64,000 nt of DNA from Streptomyces olivochromogenes (GTDB taxonomy: Bacteria > Actinomycetota > Actinomycetes > Streptomycetales > Streptomycetaceae), in assembly GCF_021538895.1 (NCBI RefSeq), contig NZ_JADDRL010000043.1:1-64000 (forward strand). Reading direction: 5' to 3'. Positions within the stretch are counted from its first letter, which is position 1; every line of letters starts with the position of its first letter. Below are positions 1-8,908 of this stretch, one piece after another. The position numbers and the translations under genes were made by a program. The notes below the pieces were generated by a model. That model saw only the letters and a program-made list of their open reading frames with translations. It was not told the DNA's origin and searched no databases.

Positions 1-816
1 TGTGCTTGAGGGGGAAGGGGTTCCTTCGTGCGCCGGGGTGTTGGCGTCGGGCTGCTCGTCCGGGGCGTCGGCTGCGGACGTCGCCGCCGGAGCGTCGGCC
101 TGGGGACTCCGCTCCGAACCGTCGGCGTCAGGTGCCCCTTCCGGGCCGTGGGCCGTGGTGGGCATCCGGAACCCGTTCGCGAGCAACTCCCTTACGTCAC
201 GGGCCACCCGCGCGCGGTCCACCTGTCCGGTTCTGCCATCGCCGGGGGTCCGGGAGTCGGCGGGACCAGCGGGCCCGTGCCGACGCGAGGGGCCGGTCAC
301 CGACGTCCCGGACGCCTGTGCCTCCTCCCGCGCCTGCGCCGCCTTCTGCCGAGCGGCACGGAGCGCGTCGCGGGCGACGTCACCGGGACGCCCGTCGGCC
401 TCTACCGCCGTACCCTCCGCCACCCCGTCAGGAACGCCGCCGTTCCCGCCGTCGGCCTCGCCCCGCTGAGTACGCTCCTCGCCCCGACGAGCGGACACGG
501 CAGAGCGAAGCGCCGCCCGCGCGACATCACCGGGCCTCGGCGCGACGTCACCGGACGCCGCGGCTCCCCCTTCGCCCGCCCCTACGGGCACCGCGACTCC
601 GGAGTCATCCGCGTCTCCCGGCACCCCGGCCTCGCCCACAGGCACCGTGGCATCACGCTCGTCGGCCGTTCCGGGCCCCGACTGCCGAGCCCCGAGCGCC
701 TCAGGCGTCTCCCCCGCGCCCGGCGCCCCGCCAGGAGGCACCTTCGGATCGTCCGTCGTCCGTTCCCGGGCCGCTCGTAGGGCGCGGCGGGCGGCGTCGG
801 CGGGGCGGTCGGTCAT
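1..816 (-). CDS. Partial gene downstream of the helicase; low-complexity N-terminus, possibly a SWIM zinc-finger partner
   Basis: The reading frame starts at ATG 816, inside the helicase stop (ATGA overlap), and stays open for 272 codons until it runs off the left edge. The visible part is low complexity, rich in Ala, Gly, Asp and Arg. It carries three copies of a short motif (DAARRALRAARE near residue 6, GDVARAALRSAV near 100, GDVARDALRAAR near 150) and a related VARDVRELL near 210. No catalytic domain is visible. In Streptomyces a SWIM zinc-finger protein commonly follows this helicase type, so that identity is inferred from context alone; the SWIM domain would lie outside the window. Confidence 0.6.
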   Translation of the reverse strand, partial: MTDRPADAARRALRAARERTTDDPKVPPGGAPGAGETPEALGARQSGPGTADERDATVPVGEAGVPGDADDSGVAVPVGAGEGGAAASGDVAPRPGDVARAALRSAVSARRGEERTQRGEADGGNGGVPDGVAEGTAVEADGRPGDVARDALRAARQKAAQAREEAQASGTSVTGPSRRHGPAGPADSRTPGDGRTGQVDRARVARDVRELLANGFRMPTTAHGPEGAPDADGSERSPQADAPAATSAADAPDEQPDANTPAHEGTPSPSST

Positions 817-3758
817 GACGGCCTCCGGAGGGACACCAGATCGGACAGCTCCCGGTCGGTCAGTTCCGTCAGGGCCGCCTCGCCGGAGCCGAGGATGGCG
901 TCGGCGAGCGCGCGCTTGGACTCCAGCATCTCGGCGATGCGGTCCTCGATCGTGCCCTCGGTGACCAGGCGGTGGACCTGGACGGGCTGGGTCTGGCCGA
1001 TGCGGTAGGCGCGATCGGTGGCCTGCTCCTCGACGGCCGGGTTCCACCAGCGGTCGAAGTGGACGACATGGCCGGCCCGGGTGAGGTTCAGGCCGGTGCC
1101 CGCGGCCTTCAGGGACAGGATGAGGACGGGGGTCTGCCCGCTCTGGAAGCGGTCCACCATGCGCTCCCGCTCCGGCACCGGCGTGCCGCCGTGCAGGAGG
1201 TCCACCGGGATCGCGCGGGCGGCCAGGTGGGCGGTGATGAGGCGGGCCATCCCGACGTACTGCGTGAAGACGAGCGCCGAGCCGTCCTCGGCGAGCAGGG
1301 TGTCCAACAGCTCGTCGAGCAGGGCGAGTTTGCCGGAGCGGGCGGCGAGCCGGTCGCCGCGGGGCTCCTCCTTCAGATAGAGCGCGGGGTGGTCGCAGAT
1401 CTGCTTGAGGGCACCCAGGAGCTTCAGGACCAGGCCCCGCCGCGCGATCCCGTCGGCGGTCTCGATGGCCAGCAGGGACTCCCGTACCACCGCCTCGTAC
1501 AGCGCGGCCTGTTCGCGGGTGAGCGGGACCGGGTGGTCGGTCTCCGTCTTGGGCGGGAGCTCCGGGACGATGCCGGGGTCGGACTTCTTGCGGCGCAGGA
1601 GGAAGGGGCGTACGAGGCGGGCCAGGCGGGTCACCGCCTCGCTGTTCTCGTCGGCCCCACCGTTCTCCACCGCACGTGCGTGGCGCGCGCGGAAAGCCTT
1701 GAGCGGGCCGAGGAGTCCGGGGGTCGTCCAGTCGAGCAGGGCCCAGAGTTCGGAGAGGTTGTTCTCCACCGGGGTGCCGGTCAGGGCCACGCGCGCGGGG
1801 GACCCGATGGTGCGCAGGGCCTTCGCGGTCGCCGAGTACGGGTTCTTGACGTGCTGCGCCTCGTCGGCGACGACCATGCCCCACCGCTGCTCGGCCAGCC
1901 GCGCGGCCGTGGACCGCATGGTGCCGTACGTGGTGAGGACGAAGCCGCCGGCCAGGTCGTCGAGGCTGCGGTCGGGGCCGTGGAAACGGCGGACGGGCAC
2001 GCCGGGGGCGAACCGGGCGATCTCCCGCTGCCAGTTGCCCAGCAGGGACGCCGGGCAGACCACCAGGGTGGGCTCGTCGCGCGCCCGCCTCAGGTGCAGG
2101 GCGATCACCGTGATGGTCTTGCCGAGCCCCATGTCGTCGGCGAGGCAGCCGCCCAGGCCGAGTGAGGTCATCAGGTCGAGCCAGGCCAGGCCGCGCAGTT
2201 GGTAGTCGCGCAGGGTGGCGTGCAGCCCCGGGGGCGGCTCGGCGGGCCGGATGCCGGCCGTCAGCCGGTCACGCAGGACGGCGAGCGCGCCGACCGGCAC
2301 GGCCTCGACGGTCTCGCCGTCGACCTCCGCGCTGCCGGTGAGCGCGACGGACAGCGCGTCGACCGGGTCGAGCAGGCCCAGTTCGCGCTTGCGTGCCTTG
2401 CGGACGAGGGCGGGGTCGACCAGCACCCAGCGGTCCCGCAGCCGTATGACCGGACGGTGGGCCTCGGCCAGCGCGTCCATCTCGCCGTCGGTGAGCGGGT
2501 CGCCGCCGAGCGCCAACTGCCAGCGGAACTGGAGCAGTTCCTCGCTCTCGAAGAATCCGGTGCCGTCGGTCGCCGAGCCCGGCGCGGGCCGTACCACCGC
2601 GGCGGCCGTCAGGTCCTGCGCCAGGTCCCGGGGCCAGTGCACCGCGACCCCGGCCGCGGCCAGCCGGCCGGCCGCCACGCCGAGCAGGTCCCCGAGCTCC
2701 TCCTCGGACAGGGCGAGGACATCGGGCACGTCCTGCTCGGACAGCCGGTCCAGCGGCGGCCACACGCGGGCCGCCCGGCGCACGGCCAGGGCGGCGTCCA
2801 CGCGCGCGCGGACGCCGAACGCCGCGTCGGCGTCCCCCGCCCACAGGGCGGCGGCGTCGGCCACGAGGGTGGGGTCGGCGAGGCTGTGCACCTGGACGAT
2901 CGCGGCACCCGCGCGGGCGGCGCCTTCCACGCCGTCGAACAGGTCGTACGCCGACAGGTCCAGGCGCAGCGAGATCCGCACGCCCGCGTCCATGCCGGCG
3001 GCGACCTCCGCGGCCCACTCGTGCGCGTCGGGCAGGGACTGCGGCTCGCGGGCGGCGAAGGGCTTCCCGCTGGTGTGGGGCGCGGCCGGGGTGCGGGGCA
3101 GGGTGTCCGCGACCGCGTCCAGGAAGGAGCGCACCAGCGCTTCCGGCTCGGGCAGCCGCAGCGGGCCGGGACCGGGCAGCGGCACGGCGTGGCCCTCGAC
3201 GGGCAGGGCCGCCGCCACGGCGCGCAGATGGGCGATGTCGTCGGGTTCCAGCGGGCCGGCACGCCAGGCGTCGTGGCCGCCGGGGGTGAGGCCGGGCAGC
3301 AGCCGGCCGCGGGCGGTGAGCCGGAGCGCGTGCAGGGCGGCGGCGCCCCAGCAGGCCGTGGCCGGGTGGGCGGCCGGGTCGCGGCGGGCCCGCACGAGCA
3401 GCGGGAGGGCCGCGCCGAGCGGCAGGGACAGCGCGGGCACCTTGGCGCGCCGCACACCCGGGCCGTGCCGCCGTACGACGGTCAGCTCCTCCCGGCGCAC
3501 GACCGCCGGGCCGTCCGGTCCCGCGGCCTCCGCGTCAGCCTCCGCACCGGCTGCGGCATCGGCGTCGGCATCTGCGTCGGGGAGAGAAGGCAGGGGACCG
3601 CCGTCGGGGTCCCAGAAGGCGATGCGGCCGTCGCGCGGCAGGGGCGCCGGAAGGTAGAGGGCCGCGAGCCGCACCGGGACCGCCTCCCCCGTCTCCCCGG
3701 TGTCCCCCGCGTCCCCGGAGCCCCTCGTGCGCCCGGCCACCGCGACCGTGCCGCTCAT
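813..3758 (-). CDS. SNF2-family DEAD/DEAH-box helicase
   Basis: Protein of 981 residues, an ATP-dependent DNA translocase of the SNF2 superfamily. The N-terminal half is an Ala-rich accessory region. The motor follows: Walker A GLGKT near residue 543, DEAQ box near 630, LTGTPVENN near 650, and a C-terminal helicase lobe with FTQY, AAGTGLNLT and RAYRIGQ near 920. I use ATG 3758, with GGAGG 11 nt upstream, rather than GTG 3770, which abuts the same GGAGG. The next gene overlaps its stop by 4 bp, so the two are probably translated together. The exact DNA or nucleoprotein substrate cannot be read from the sequence. Confidence 0.93.
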   Translation of the reverse strand: MSGTVAVAGRTRGSGDAGDTGETGEAVPVRLAALYLPAPLPRDGRIAFWDPDGGPLPSLPDADADADAAAGAEADAEAAGPDGPAVVRREELTVVRRHGPGVRRAKVPALSLPLGAALPLLVRARRDPAAHPATACWGAAALHALRLTARGRLLPGLTPGGHDAWRAGPLEPDDIAHLRAVAAALPVEGHAVPLPGPGPLRLPEPEALVRSFLDAVADTLPRTPAAPHTSGKPFAAREPQSLPDAHEWAAEVAAGMDAGVRISLRLDLSAYDLFDGVEGAARAGAAIVQVHSLADPTLVADAAALWAGDADAAFGVRARVDAALAVRRAARVWPPLDRLSEQDVPDVLALSEEELGDLLGVAAGRLAAAGVAVHWPRDLAQDLTAAAVVRPAPGSATDGTGFFESEELLQFRWQLALGGDPLTDGEMDALAEAHRPVIRLRDRWVLVDPALVRKARKRELGLLDPVDALSVALTGSAEVDGETVEAVPVGALAVLRDRLTAGIRPAEPPPGLHATLRDYQLRGLAWLDLMTSLGLGGCLADDMGLGKTITVIALHLRRARDEPTLVVCPASLLGNWQREIARFAPGVPVRRFHGPDRSLDDLAGGFVLTTYGTMRSTAARLAEQRWGMVVADEAQHVKNPYSATAKALRTIGSPARVALTGTPVENNLSELWALLDWTTPGLLGPLKAFRARHARAVENGGADENSEAVTRLARLVRPFLLRRKKSDPGIVPELPPKTETDHPVPLTREQAALYEAVVRESLLAIETADGIARRGLVLKLLGALKQICDHPALYLKEEPRGDRLAARSGKLALLDELLDTLLAEDGSALVFTQYVGMARLITAHLAARAIPVDLLHGGTPVPERERMVDRFQSGQTPVLILSLKAAGTGLNLTRAGHVVHFDRWWNPAVEEQATDRAYRIGQTQPVQVHRLVTEGTIEDRIAEMLESKRALADAILGSGEAALTELTDRELSDLVSLRRPS

Positions 3759-3861
3759 ACGTCCTGCCACCTCCCGCCCGCATCTCGGATCAGACGTCTT
3801 CGACTGTACGGGCGGGGTCTGACAATCGGCCCCGGCGACCTTCGCCGCGGGCCCGCGGCGG

Positions 3862-4443
3862 TCAGGGAATGGTGCGTGAGACGACGTACACCATCGGGAA
3901 GTCGGGGTCGGCCAGGTTCACCACGAGGTCCTGGGTCGGCGCCGGGTTCTTCTGTTTGTGGGTCAGTCCGTGCCAGGGACCGGGACCGGTGAAGCGCCAG
4001 CCGGTGATCTTCTGGTCGCGGGTGCTGATGGTGATGTCGTCCTTCTTCAGCCGGTCCTTGTCGACGCCCATGCCGTCGAGGAAGCTGTCCAGGCCGGCGC
4101 TGTTGGTGCGGAACTGGACGTACAGACGGCTGGTGCGCCAGTTGTTCGTCTCGTAGTAGGCGATCTCGTCGGCCGGGTGCGGGACCGGCACCTGGTAGAG
4201 GCGGCGCTGCACCTTGGACGGCCAGCCCGCGGTGAGGCCGGTCGCCGAGTACTTCTGCTCCTTGTCCTTGCCGCTGTTGCGGCTCTGGTTGGCGGAGATC
4301 ACCAGATAGCCCGCGGGGACGCCGATCAGCAGCACGATGATCAGGAGTGTGAGAGCCCGGCGGCGGGCCTTGTGGCGGGGGTCCTCGGCCGGACGCCGCG
4401 GCTCGTCCGGGGGCACGGCCTGGCGCGGCAGCGACGCGGTCAT
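3862..4443 (-). CDS. Membrane-anchored conserved hypothetical protein
   Basis: Protein of 193 residues. A charged N-terminus of about 29 residues ending in KARRR is followed by one hydrophobic segment (about residues 30-50, ALTLLIIVLLIGVPAGYLVI) and a soluble C-terminal domain of about 140 residues that should lie outside the membrane. Tyr, Trp and Asp are frequent in that domain and no catalytic motif is recognised. The ATG overlaps the TGA of the ROK kinase gene (ATGA, 4440-4443), so it is the distal gene of a two-gene unit. Function unknown. Confidence 0.85.
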   Translation of the reverse strand: MTASLPRQAVPPDEPRRPAEDPRHKARRRALTLLIIVLLIGVPAGYLVISANQSRNSGKDKEQKYSATGLTAGWPSKVQRRLYQVPVPHPADEIAYYETNNWRTSRLYVQFRTNSAGLDSFLDGMGVDKDRLKKDDITISTRDQKITGWRFTGPGPWHGLTHKQKNPAPTQDLVVNLADPDFPMVYVVSRTIP

Positions 4444-5585
4444 ACCGTGTCCCGGCTGCGGCGGGCCTCGGCGAACCGCTCGTAGCGCTCGTACCGCTCC
4501 ACCCGGCGCCGCTTGGCGCGCCGGAAGCGGCGGGCGACCAGGCGGGCGAGGTCGGCGGCGCCGACCATGCCGGCCTCGGGGCCGAGCTGGGCGCGGGTGA
4601 TCCGGGCCTCGGGGCGGTAGCCGCGCCCGGTGAGGTGGCGCTTGAAGGCGTCCCGCGCGGGGCCGATGAGCAGGTCGTCGGCGGCCGAGACGCCGCCGCC
4701 GATCACGAAGCAGGAGGGGTCGAGCGCGGCCGCCAGGTTGGCGATGCCGACGCCCAGCCACTGGCCGATGTCCTGGAGCAGCTCGATGCACATCGCGTCG
4801 CCCTCGCGGGCCAGCTCGGTGATCATCGGGCCGGTGATCTCGGCGACGTTGCCCTTGACGTGCTCGATGATCCCGTAGGCCACGGGCGAGTCGGCGGCGG
4901 CCAGCTCCTTGGCCTCGCGGACCAGTGCGTTGCCCGAGCTGTACTGCTCCCAGCAGCCTCGGTTGCCGCACGGGCAGCGGTGGCCGCCGGGCACGACCTG
5001 CATATGGCCGAACTCGCCGGCGACGCCGTACTTGCCGCGCTTGACCTGGCCGTCCTCCAGGATCGCGCCGCCGATACCGGTGCCCAGCGTGATCATGACC
5101 AGGTGGTCCTCGCCGCGGCCGGCGCCGAAGCGCCACTCGGCCCAGGCGGCGGTGTTGGCGTCGTTGTCCACCAGGACGGGCACGGACAGACGGCCGGAGA
5201 GGCGGTCCCGCAGCGGTTCGTTGCGCCAGGACAGGTGGGGTGCGAACAGCACGCGGTTACGGTCCGCGTCGACCCAGCCGGCCGCGCCGATGCCGACCGC
5301 GTGCACGTCGTGGCGGTCGGAGAGGTCCAGGACCAGTTCGACGATGGTGTCCTCGACGACCTTGGGGCTCTTCGACTTGTCCGGGGTCTCCGCGCGGAGC
5401 TTCTCCAGGATGTTGCCGTCGGCGTCCACGACGCCCGCCATCACCTTCGTGCCGCCGATGTCGATCCCGACGGTGGGCACGCGGGGCGCCGTCAGGTGGG
5501 ATCGGCGCTCTCGGGTGCCCACCGTGCGCAGCACGGGGGCTCGGCGGGAGCCGATGGGGGCGGTGAGGTCGCGATAGGTGCTCAT
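4440..5585 (-). CDS. ROK-family sugar kinase (glucokinase-like)
   Basis: Protein of 381 residues that should phosphorylate a hexose with ATP in the cytoplasm. The phosphate-binding DIGGTK motif is near residue 42, VDNDANTAAWAE near 140, LGTGIGGA near 166, and the ROK zinc-binding cluster CPCGNRGCWEQY near 205. It lacks an N-terminal helix-turn-helix, so it is a kinase rather than a ROK repressor. A 40-residue N-terminal extension precedes the fold; a start nearer VGIDIGG is possible because the ribosome site at 5585 is weak. It lies downstream of the sugar transporter genes, separated from them by a MITE, so kinase and transporter may have been one operon. Confidence 0.9.
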   Translation of the reverse strand: MSTYRDLTAPIGSRRAPVLRTVGTRERRSHLTAPRVPTVGIDIGGTKVMAGVVDADGNILEKLRAETPDKSKSPKVVEDTIVELVLDLSDRHDVHAVGIGAAGWVDADRNRVLFAPHLSWRNEPLRDRLSGRLSVPVLVDNDANTAAWAEWRFGAGRGEDHLVMITLGTGIGGAILEDGQVKRGKYGVAGEFGHMQVVPGGHRCPCGNRGCWEQYSSGNALVREAKELAAADSPVAYGIIEHVKGNVAEITGPMITELAREGDAMCIELLQDIGQWLGVGIANLAAALDPSCFVIGGGVSAADDLLIGPARDAFKRHLTGRGYRPEARITRAQLGPEAGMVGAADLARLVARRFRRAKRRRVERYERYERFAEARRSRDTV

Positions 5586-5701
5586 CGGGGCCGATTCTGC
5601 CTCACCGAGGGGTCGGTTGCCGTACGGGGGAGCAAAGGGGTACGCGCGACCTGCGCCGGTCCCGGGGAGCCCGACGGCCGGCCGCGCGCCTCCTCTCGCC
5701 T

Positions 5702-5838
5702 CTAGGTCCTGTCGTCAAACTCACGTCGTCCGCCCGCAGGGCGGGCCTTGCGGCGAGTGGGGGTCCCCCCTGCTCGAAGAGCTTGGGGGAGCGTGCATGG
5801 CGTCGCGAGGCAGGCGGGAGTTTGACGACAGGGCCTAG
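5702..5838. mobile_element. MITE-like element (137 bp with CTAG duplication)
   Basis: Terminal inverted repeats: GTCCTGTCGTCAAACTC at 5706-5722 and its complement, with one mismatch, at 5818-5834. CTAG flanks the element on both sides (5702-5705 and 5835-5838), consistent with a 4-bp target duplication. No transposase is encoded. An inner hairpin, CCCCC pairing with GGGGG around 5765-5790, could terminate transcription. The right CTAG supplies the TAG stop codon of the ABC ATPase gene. Confidence 0.8.
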
Positions 5839-6626
5839 GCGCGCCGCAGTTCGTGGCGCAGGTCGTCCAGGTCGTTCCCGCCCGCCATCTGGCGCGTCAG
5901 CTCTTCCAGCGTGATCTCGTCACGTGTGTGGTTGCCCACCATGCCGCCGCGCCTGAGCAGGACGAACCTGTCTCCGACCAGGTACGCGTGGTGCGGGTTG
6001 TGGGTGATCAGGACCACACCCAGGCCCGCGTCCCGCGCCGCGGCCACGTACTTCAGGACCACGCCCGACTGCTTGACGCCCAGCGCCGCCGTCGGTTCGT
6101 CGAGGACGAGGACCTTGGCGCCGAAGTACACCGCCCGCGCGATCGCCACGCACTGGCGTTCGCCGCCCGACAGGGTGCCGATGGGCTGGTCCACGTCGCG
6201 CAGGTCGATGCCCATGCGCAGCAGCTCGGCGTGCGTGGTGCGGCGCATGAGGTCGACGTCCATGCGCTTGAAGGGGCCCACGCCCTTGCGGGGTTCGGAG
6301 CCGAGGAAGAAGTTGCGCCACACCGGCATGAGCGGGACGACGGCCAGGTCCTGGTAGACCGTGGCGATGCCGCGGTCCAGGGCCTCGCGCGGGGAGGCGA
6401 GGCGGGTCTCCTCGCCCTCGATGCGCAGCGAGCCGCCGTCGTGTCCGTGCAGACCGGCGATGATCTTGATCAGGGTCGACTTGCCGGCGCCGTTGTCGCC
6501 CAGGACGCAGGTGATCTCGCCCGGGTGGACCTCCAGGGAGACGCCCTCCAGGGCGCGGACGGTGCCGTAGTGCTTGGTGACGTCGGACAACTCCACGAGT
6601 GCCGTACGCGCCTGGGTCTGACTCAC
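5835..6626 (-). CDS. Sugar ABC transporter ATP-binding protein
   Basis: Protein of 263 residues with one ABC domain: Walker A GDNGAGKST near residue 43, signature LSGGERQ near 153, Walker B VLVLDEPT near 173, and a switch His (LITHN) near 205. It is a single-domain ATPase like FrcA rather than the tandem-domain RbsA type, and would energise the adjacent permease. GTG 6626 overlaps the permease stop (GTGA). Its own stop codon TAG falls in the CTAG at the edge of the MITE. Confidence 0.93.
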   Translation of the reverse strand: MSQTQARTALVELSDVTKHYGTVRALEGVSLEVHPGEITCVLGDNGAGKSTLIKIIAGLHGHDGGSLRIEGEETRLASPREALDRGIATVYQDLAVVPLMPVWRNFFLGSEPRKGVGPFKRMDVDLMRRTTHAELLRMGIDLRDVDQPIGTLSGGERQCVAIARAVYFGAKVLVLDEPTAALGVKQSGVVLKYVAAARDAGLGVVLITHNPHHAYLVGDRFVLLRRGGMVGNHTRDEITLEELTRQMAGGNDLDDLRHELRRA

Positions 6627-7708
6627 TTGCCGGCCTCCGCCCGCTTACGGACCCAGGCGTTGAGCAGGGTCGCGAGGAGCAGCATCGCTCCGAGGAAGAA
6701 CTTGAACCAGTCGGGGTTCCACTCGGCGAAGACGATGCCCTTGCTGGTCATGCCGAAGATGAACGCGCCGACCGCGGAGCCGACCGCGCTGCCGTACCCG
6801 CCGGTGATCAGACAGCCGCCGATGACGGCCGCGATGATGTAGATCAGCTCGTTGCCGACGCCCTCGCCGGACTGGACGACGTCGTACGAGAAGAGCAGGT
6901 GCTGGCCGGAGATCCAGGCGCCGAACGCCACGCCCATGTACAGGCCGATCCTGGTCCGGTGCACCGGGACGCCGACCGCGCGGGCCGCGTCCTGGTTGCC
7001 GCCGACCGCGAAGATCCAGTTGCCGGCGCGGGTGCGCAGCAGGATCCAGGAGGCGACGGCGACCAGGGCGATCCACCAGACGATGGTGATCTTGAAGTCG
7101 ACCCCGCCGACGGTCACGGTCGAGGCGAAGACGGCGTGGGCGGCCGGGAAGCCCTCCATGTCGGCGATGGTCTTCGTGGAGACCGTGCTGTCGATCAGCT
7201 TGGTGAAACCGAGGTTCATGCCGGTCAGCATCAGGAAGGTGCCCAGCGTGACGATGAAGCTGGGCAGTTTGGTGCGCGTGAGCACGAAGCCGTTGAAGGC
7301 GCCGATCGCCAGGGTGGCCAGGAGCGAGACGCCCACGCCCACCCAGACGTTCGCCGTCATCTGGTAGCTGAACATCGACGAGATCAGCGCGGACGAGGTG
7401 ACCATGACGCCCGCGGACAGGTCGAACTCGCCGCCGATCATCAGCAGCGCCACCGGTACGGCCATGATGCCGATCGTCGAGGAGGCGTACAGGACCGTGC
7501 TGAGGCTGGCCGCGCGCAGGAAGCTGTCGGCGGCCAGGGCGAAGAACAGGAAGACGGCGATCGCGCCGACCACCGAGCCCAGCTCGGGGCGGGCGAGCAT
7601 CCTCCGCAGCGGGGAGCCGTGCAGAATCCTTTCTTCAGAGGCGGTCGCTCCAGAAGCCCTCGTCGTCTCCTCCGAGGGGGCTCGCGTCACATCGGGAGCC
7701 GCGCTCAT
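6623..7708 (-). CDS. Sugar ABC transporter permease (ribose/xylose type)
   Basis: Protein of 361 residues with a polar N-terminus of about 45 residues followed by about ten hydrophobic segments. It has the branched permease motif GEFDLSAG near residue 90 and the FNGFVLTRTKLPSFIVTLGT signature near 140. It forms the membrane channel for the binding lipoprotein upstream. ATG 7708 overlaps the lipoprotein stop (ATGA 7705-7708), which decides the start; the frame stays open upstream but inside the lipoprotein gene. Confidence 0.93.
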   Translation of the reverse strand: MSAAPDVTRAPSEETTRASGATASEERILHGSPLRRMLARPELGSVVGAIAVFLFFALAADSFLRAASLSTVLYASSTIGIMAVPVALLMIGGEFDLSAGVMVTSSALISSMFSYQMTANVWVGVGVSLLATLAIGAFNGFVLTRTKLPSFIVTLGTFLMLTGMNLGFTKLIDSTVSTKTIADMEGFPAAHAVFASTVTVGGVDFKITIVWWIALVAVASWILLRTRAGNWIFAVGGNQDAARAVGVPVHRTRIGLYMGVAFGAWISGQHLLFSYDVVQSGEGVGNELIYIIAAVIGGCLITGGYGSAVGSAVGAFIFGMTSKGIVFAEWNPDWFKFFLGAMLLLATLLNAWVRKRAEAGK

Positions 7709-8709
7709 CGGGTGCCCCGCTTCGTGTACTCCTCCAGCGCGGCCGCCTGGTCCTTCGTGACGATCTGCGGGCCGGTCAGCACCGGCTTGCCGCCGCCGAG
7801 GACGTCGCCGTTGTACTTGTAGGCCCACAGCAGGTCGACCGCCTCGTACCCCTGGAGGTACGGCTGCTGGTCGACGGCGAAGCCGAGGGTGCCGTCCGTC
7901 AGCTCGGCGGCGACCTTGGCGTTGAGGTCGAAGGTGTCCACCTCCGCCTTGCTCACCGCGCCGGCCCTGGCCTGCACCGCGGTGTCGGCGTACGGGGCGC
8001 CGAGGGTGACGACGGTGTCGACGGAGCGGTCGGCCTGGAGCTTGGCCTCGATCGCGGACTGCACGTCGGGCATGTTGGTGCCGTTGACGTAGAGGTTCTC
8101 CACCGTGCCGGTGAAGGTCTTGGCGACGCCGGCGCAGCGCTGCTCGTGGCCGACGTTGCCCTGCTCGTGCAGGACGCAGACGGCCTTCTTGCGGCCGCGC
8201 TCGTTCAGCTCCTCGCCGACCGCCTCGCCGGCGATGGTCTCGTCCTGGCCGATGTGGGCGAGCGCGCCGAAGGCCTTGGACTCGTCGGAACCGGAGTTCA
8301 CGGTGATCACCGGGATGCCGGCCTTCTCGGCCCGGGCCACGGCCGCCTTCAGGGCGTCGTGCTTGGCGAGGGTGACGATGATGCCGTCGACCTTCTTGTC
8401 GACCGCCGCGTCCACGAGCTGCGCCTGCTGCTGGGCCTCGTCGTCGTGCGAGTACAGGAAGTTGATGTTGTCCTTGACCGCGGCCTGCTTGGCGCCGCTC
8501 TGCACGATGTCCCAGAAGGTGTCACCGTCCCCCGAGTGGGTGATCATCGCGAAGGTCCAGCGGGGTGTGTTCACCGCCGCCCTCCCCTGGGCCGCGGCGG
8601 CCCTGCGGGCGTCCTCGGCCCGCTTTCCCCCAGTACTGCTGCAGGCCGCCAGGGACACGGAGAGTGCCCCTGCCAGCGCGATGCCTACCCAGGTCCGAAA
8701 CCGTGCCAC
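7705..8709 (-). CDS. Sugar-binding lipoprotein of the ABC transporter
   Basis: Protein of 334 residues with a lipoprotein signal peptide (lipobox LAAC, Cys 23) and a periplasmic-binding-protein fold of the RbsB/LacI type: SGDGDTFWDIVQSGAKQA near residue 60, DGIIVTLA near 110, GIPVITVNSG near 130. It should capture a sugar or polyol outside the membrane. GTG 8709 has AAGAAGGG about 7-8 nt upstream. It is the first gene of a three-gene operon whose upstream region has two copies of the GntR operator. The sugar is unknown; the Gfo/Idh/MocA dehydrogenase nearby makes an inositol-like polyol plausible. Confidence 0.9.
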   Translation of the reverse strand: MARFRTWVGIALAGALSVSLAACSSTGGKRAEDARRAAAAQGRAAVNTPRWTFAMITHSGDGDTFWDIVQSGAKQAAVKDNINFLYSHDDEAQQQAQLVDAAVDKKVDGIIVTLAKHDALKAAVARAEKAGIPVITVNSGSDESKAFGALAHIGQDETIAGEAVGEELNERGRKKAVCVLHEQGNVGHEQRCAGVAKTFTGTVENLYVNGTNMPDVQSAIEAKLQADRSVDTVVTLGAPYADTAVQARAGAVSKAEVDTFDLNAKVAAELTDGTLGFAVDQQPYLQGYEAVDLLWAYKYNGDVLGGGKPVLTGPQIVTKDQAAALEEYTKRGTR

Positions 8710-8783
8710 GAGGCCGTGCCCTTCTTGCTGTGCTCTGACGTACGCAAGGGGCTGGTGATCAGCTCAGCAGCCCCAAACGTCCC

Positions 8784-8850
8784 ATTGTCGGACACAGGTG
8801 TCGGGCGTCGCGTGACCGGGGCGGGCCCGGCGGTCGCATTGTCCGGACAT
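8784..8850. promoter_or_regulatory. Predicted GntR operators upstream of the sugar ABC operon
   Basis: ATTGTCCGGACAT at 8838-8850 is identical to the site in the GntR/oxidoreductase intergenic region (9722-9734). A weaker copy, ATTGTCGGACAC, lies at 8784-8795. Both fall in the 199-bp gap between the lipoprotein gene and the GntR gene, where the promoter of the transporter operon must be. Assignment to this regulator is inferred from the exact repeat and position. Confidence 0.6.
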
Positions 8851-8908
8851 TGCGACTAATCAGGCCGCGTGCCGGGGGTTTCGCCGGGGCCGTACGAGTG
8901 GTCCGGAC

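Noticed and set aside
2199..3992. Long open frames on the plus strand opposite the helicase gene (up to 597 codons).
   Set aside because: They mirror the helicase frame, contain repetitive Gly/Arg/Ala-rich sequence without any domain, and arise from high GC. The same applies to other long antisense frames across the window.
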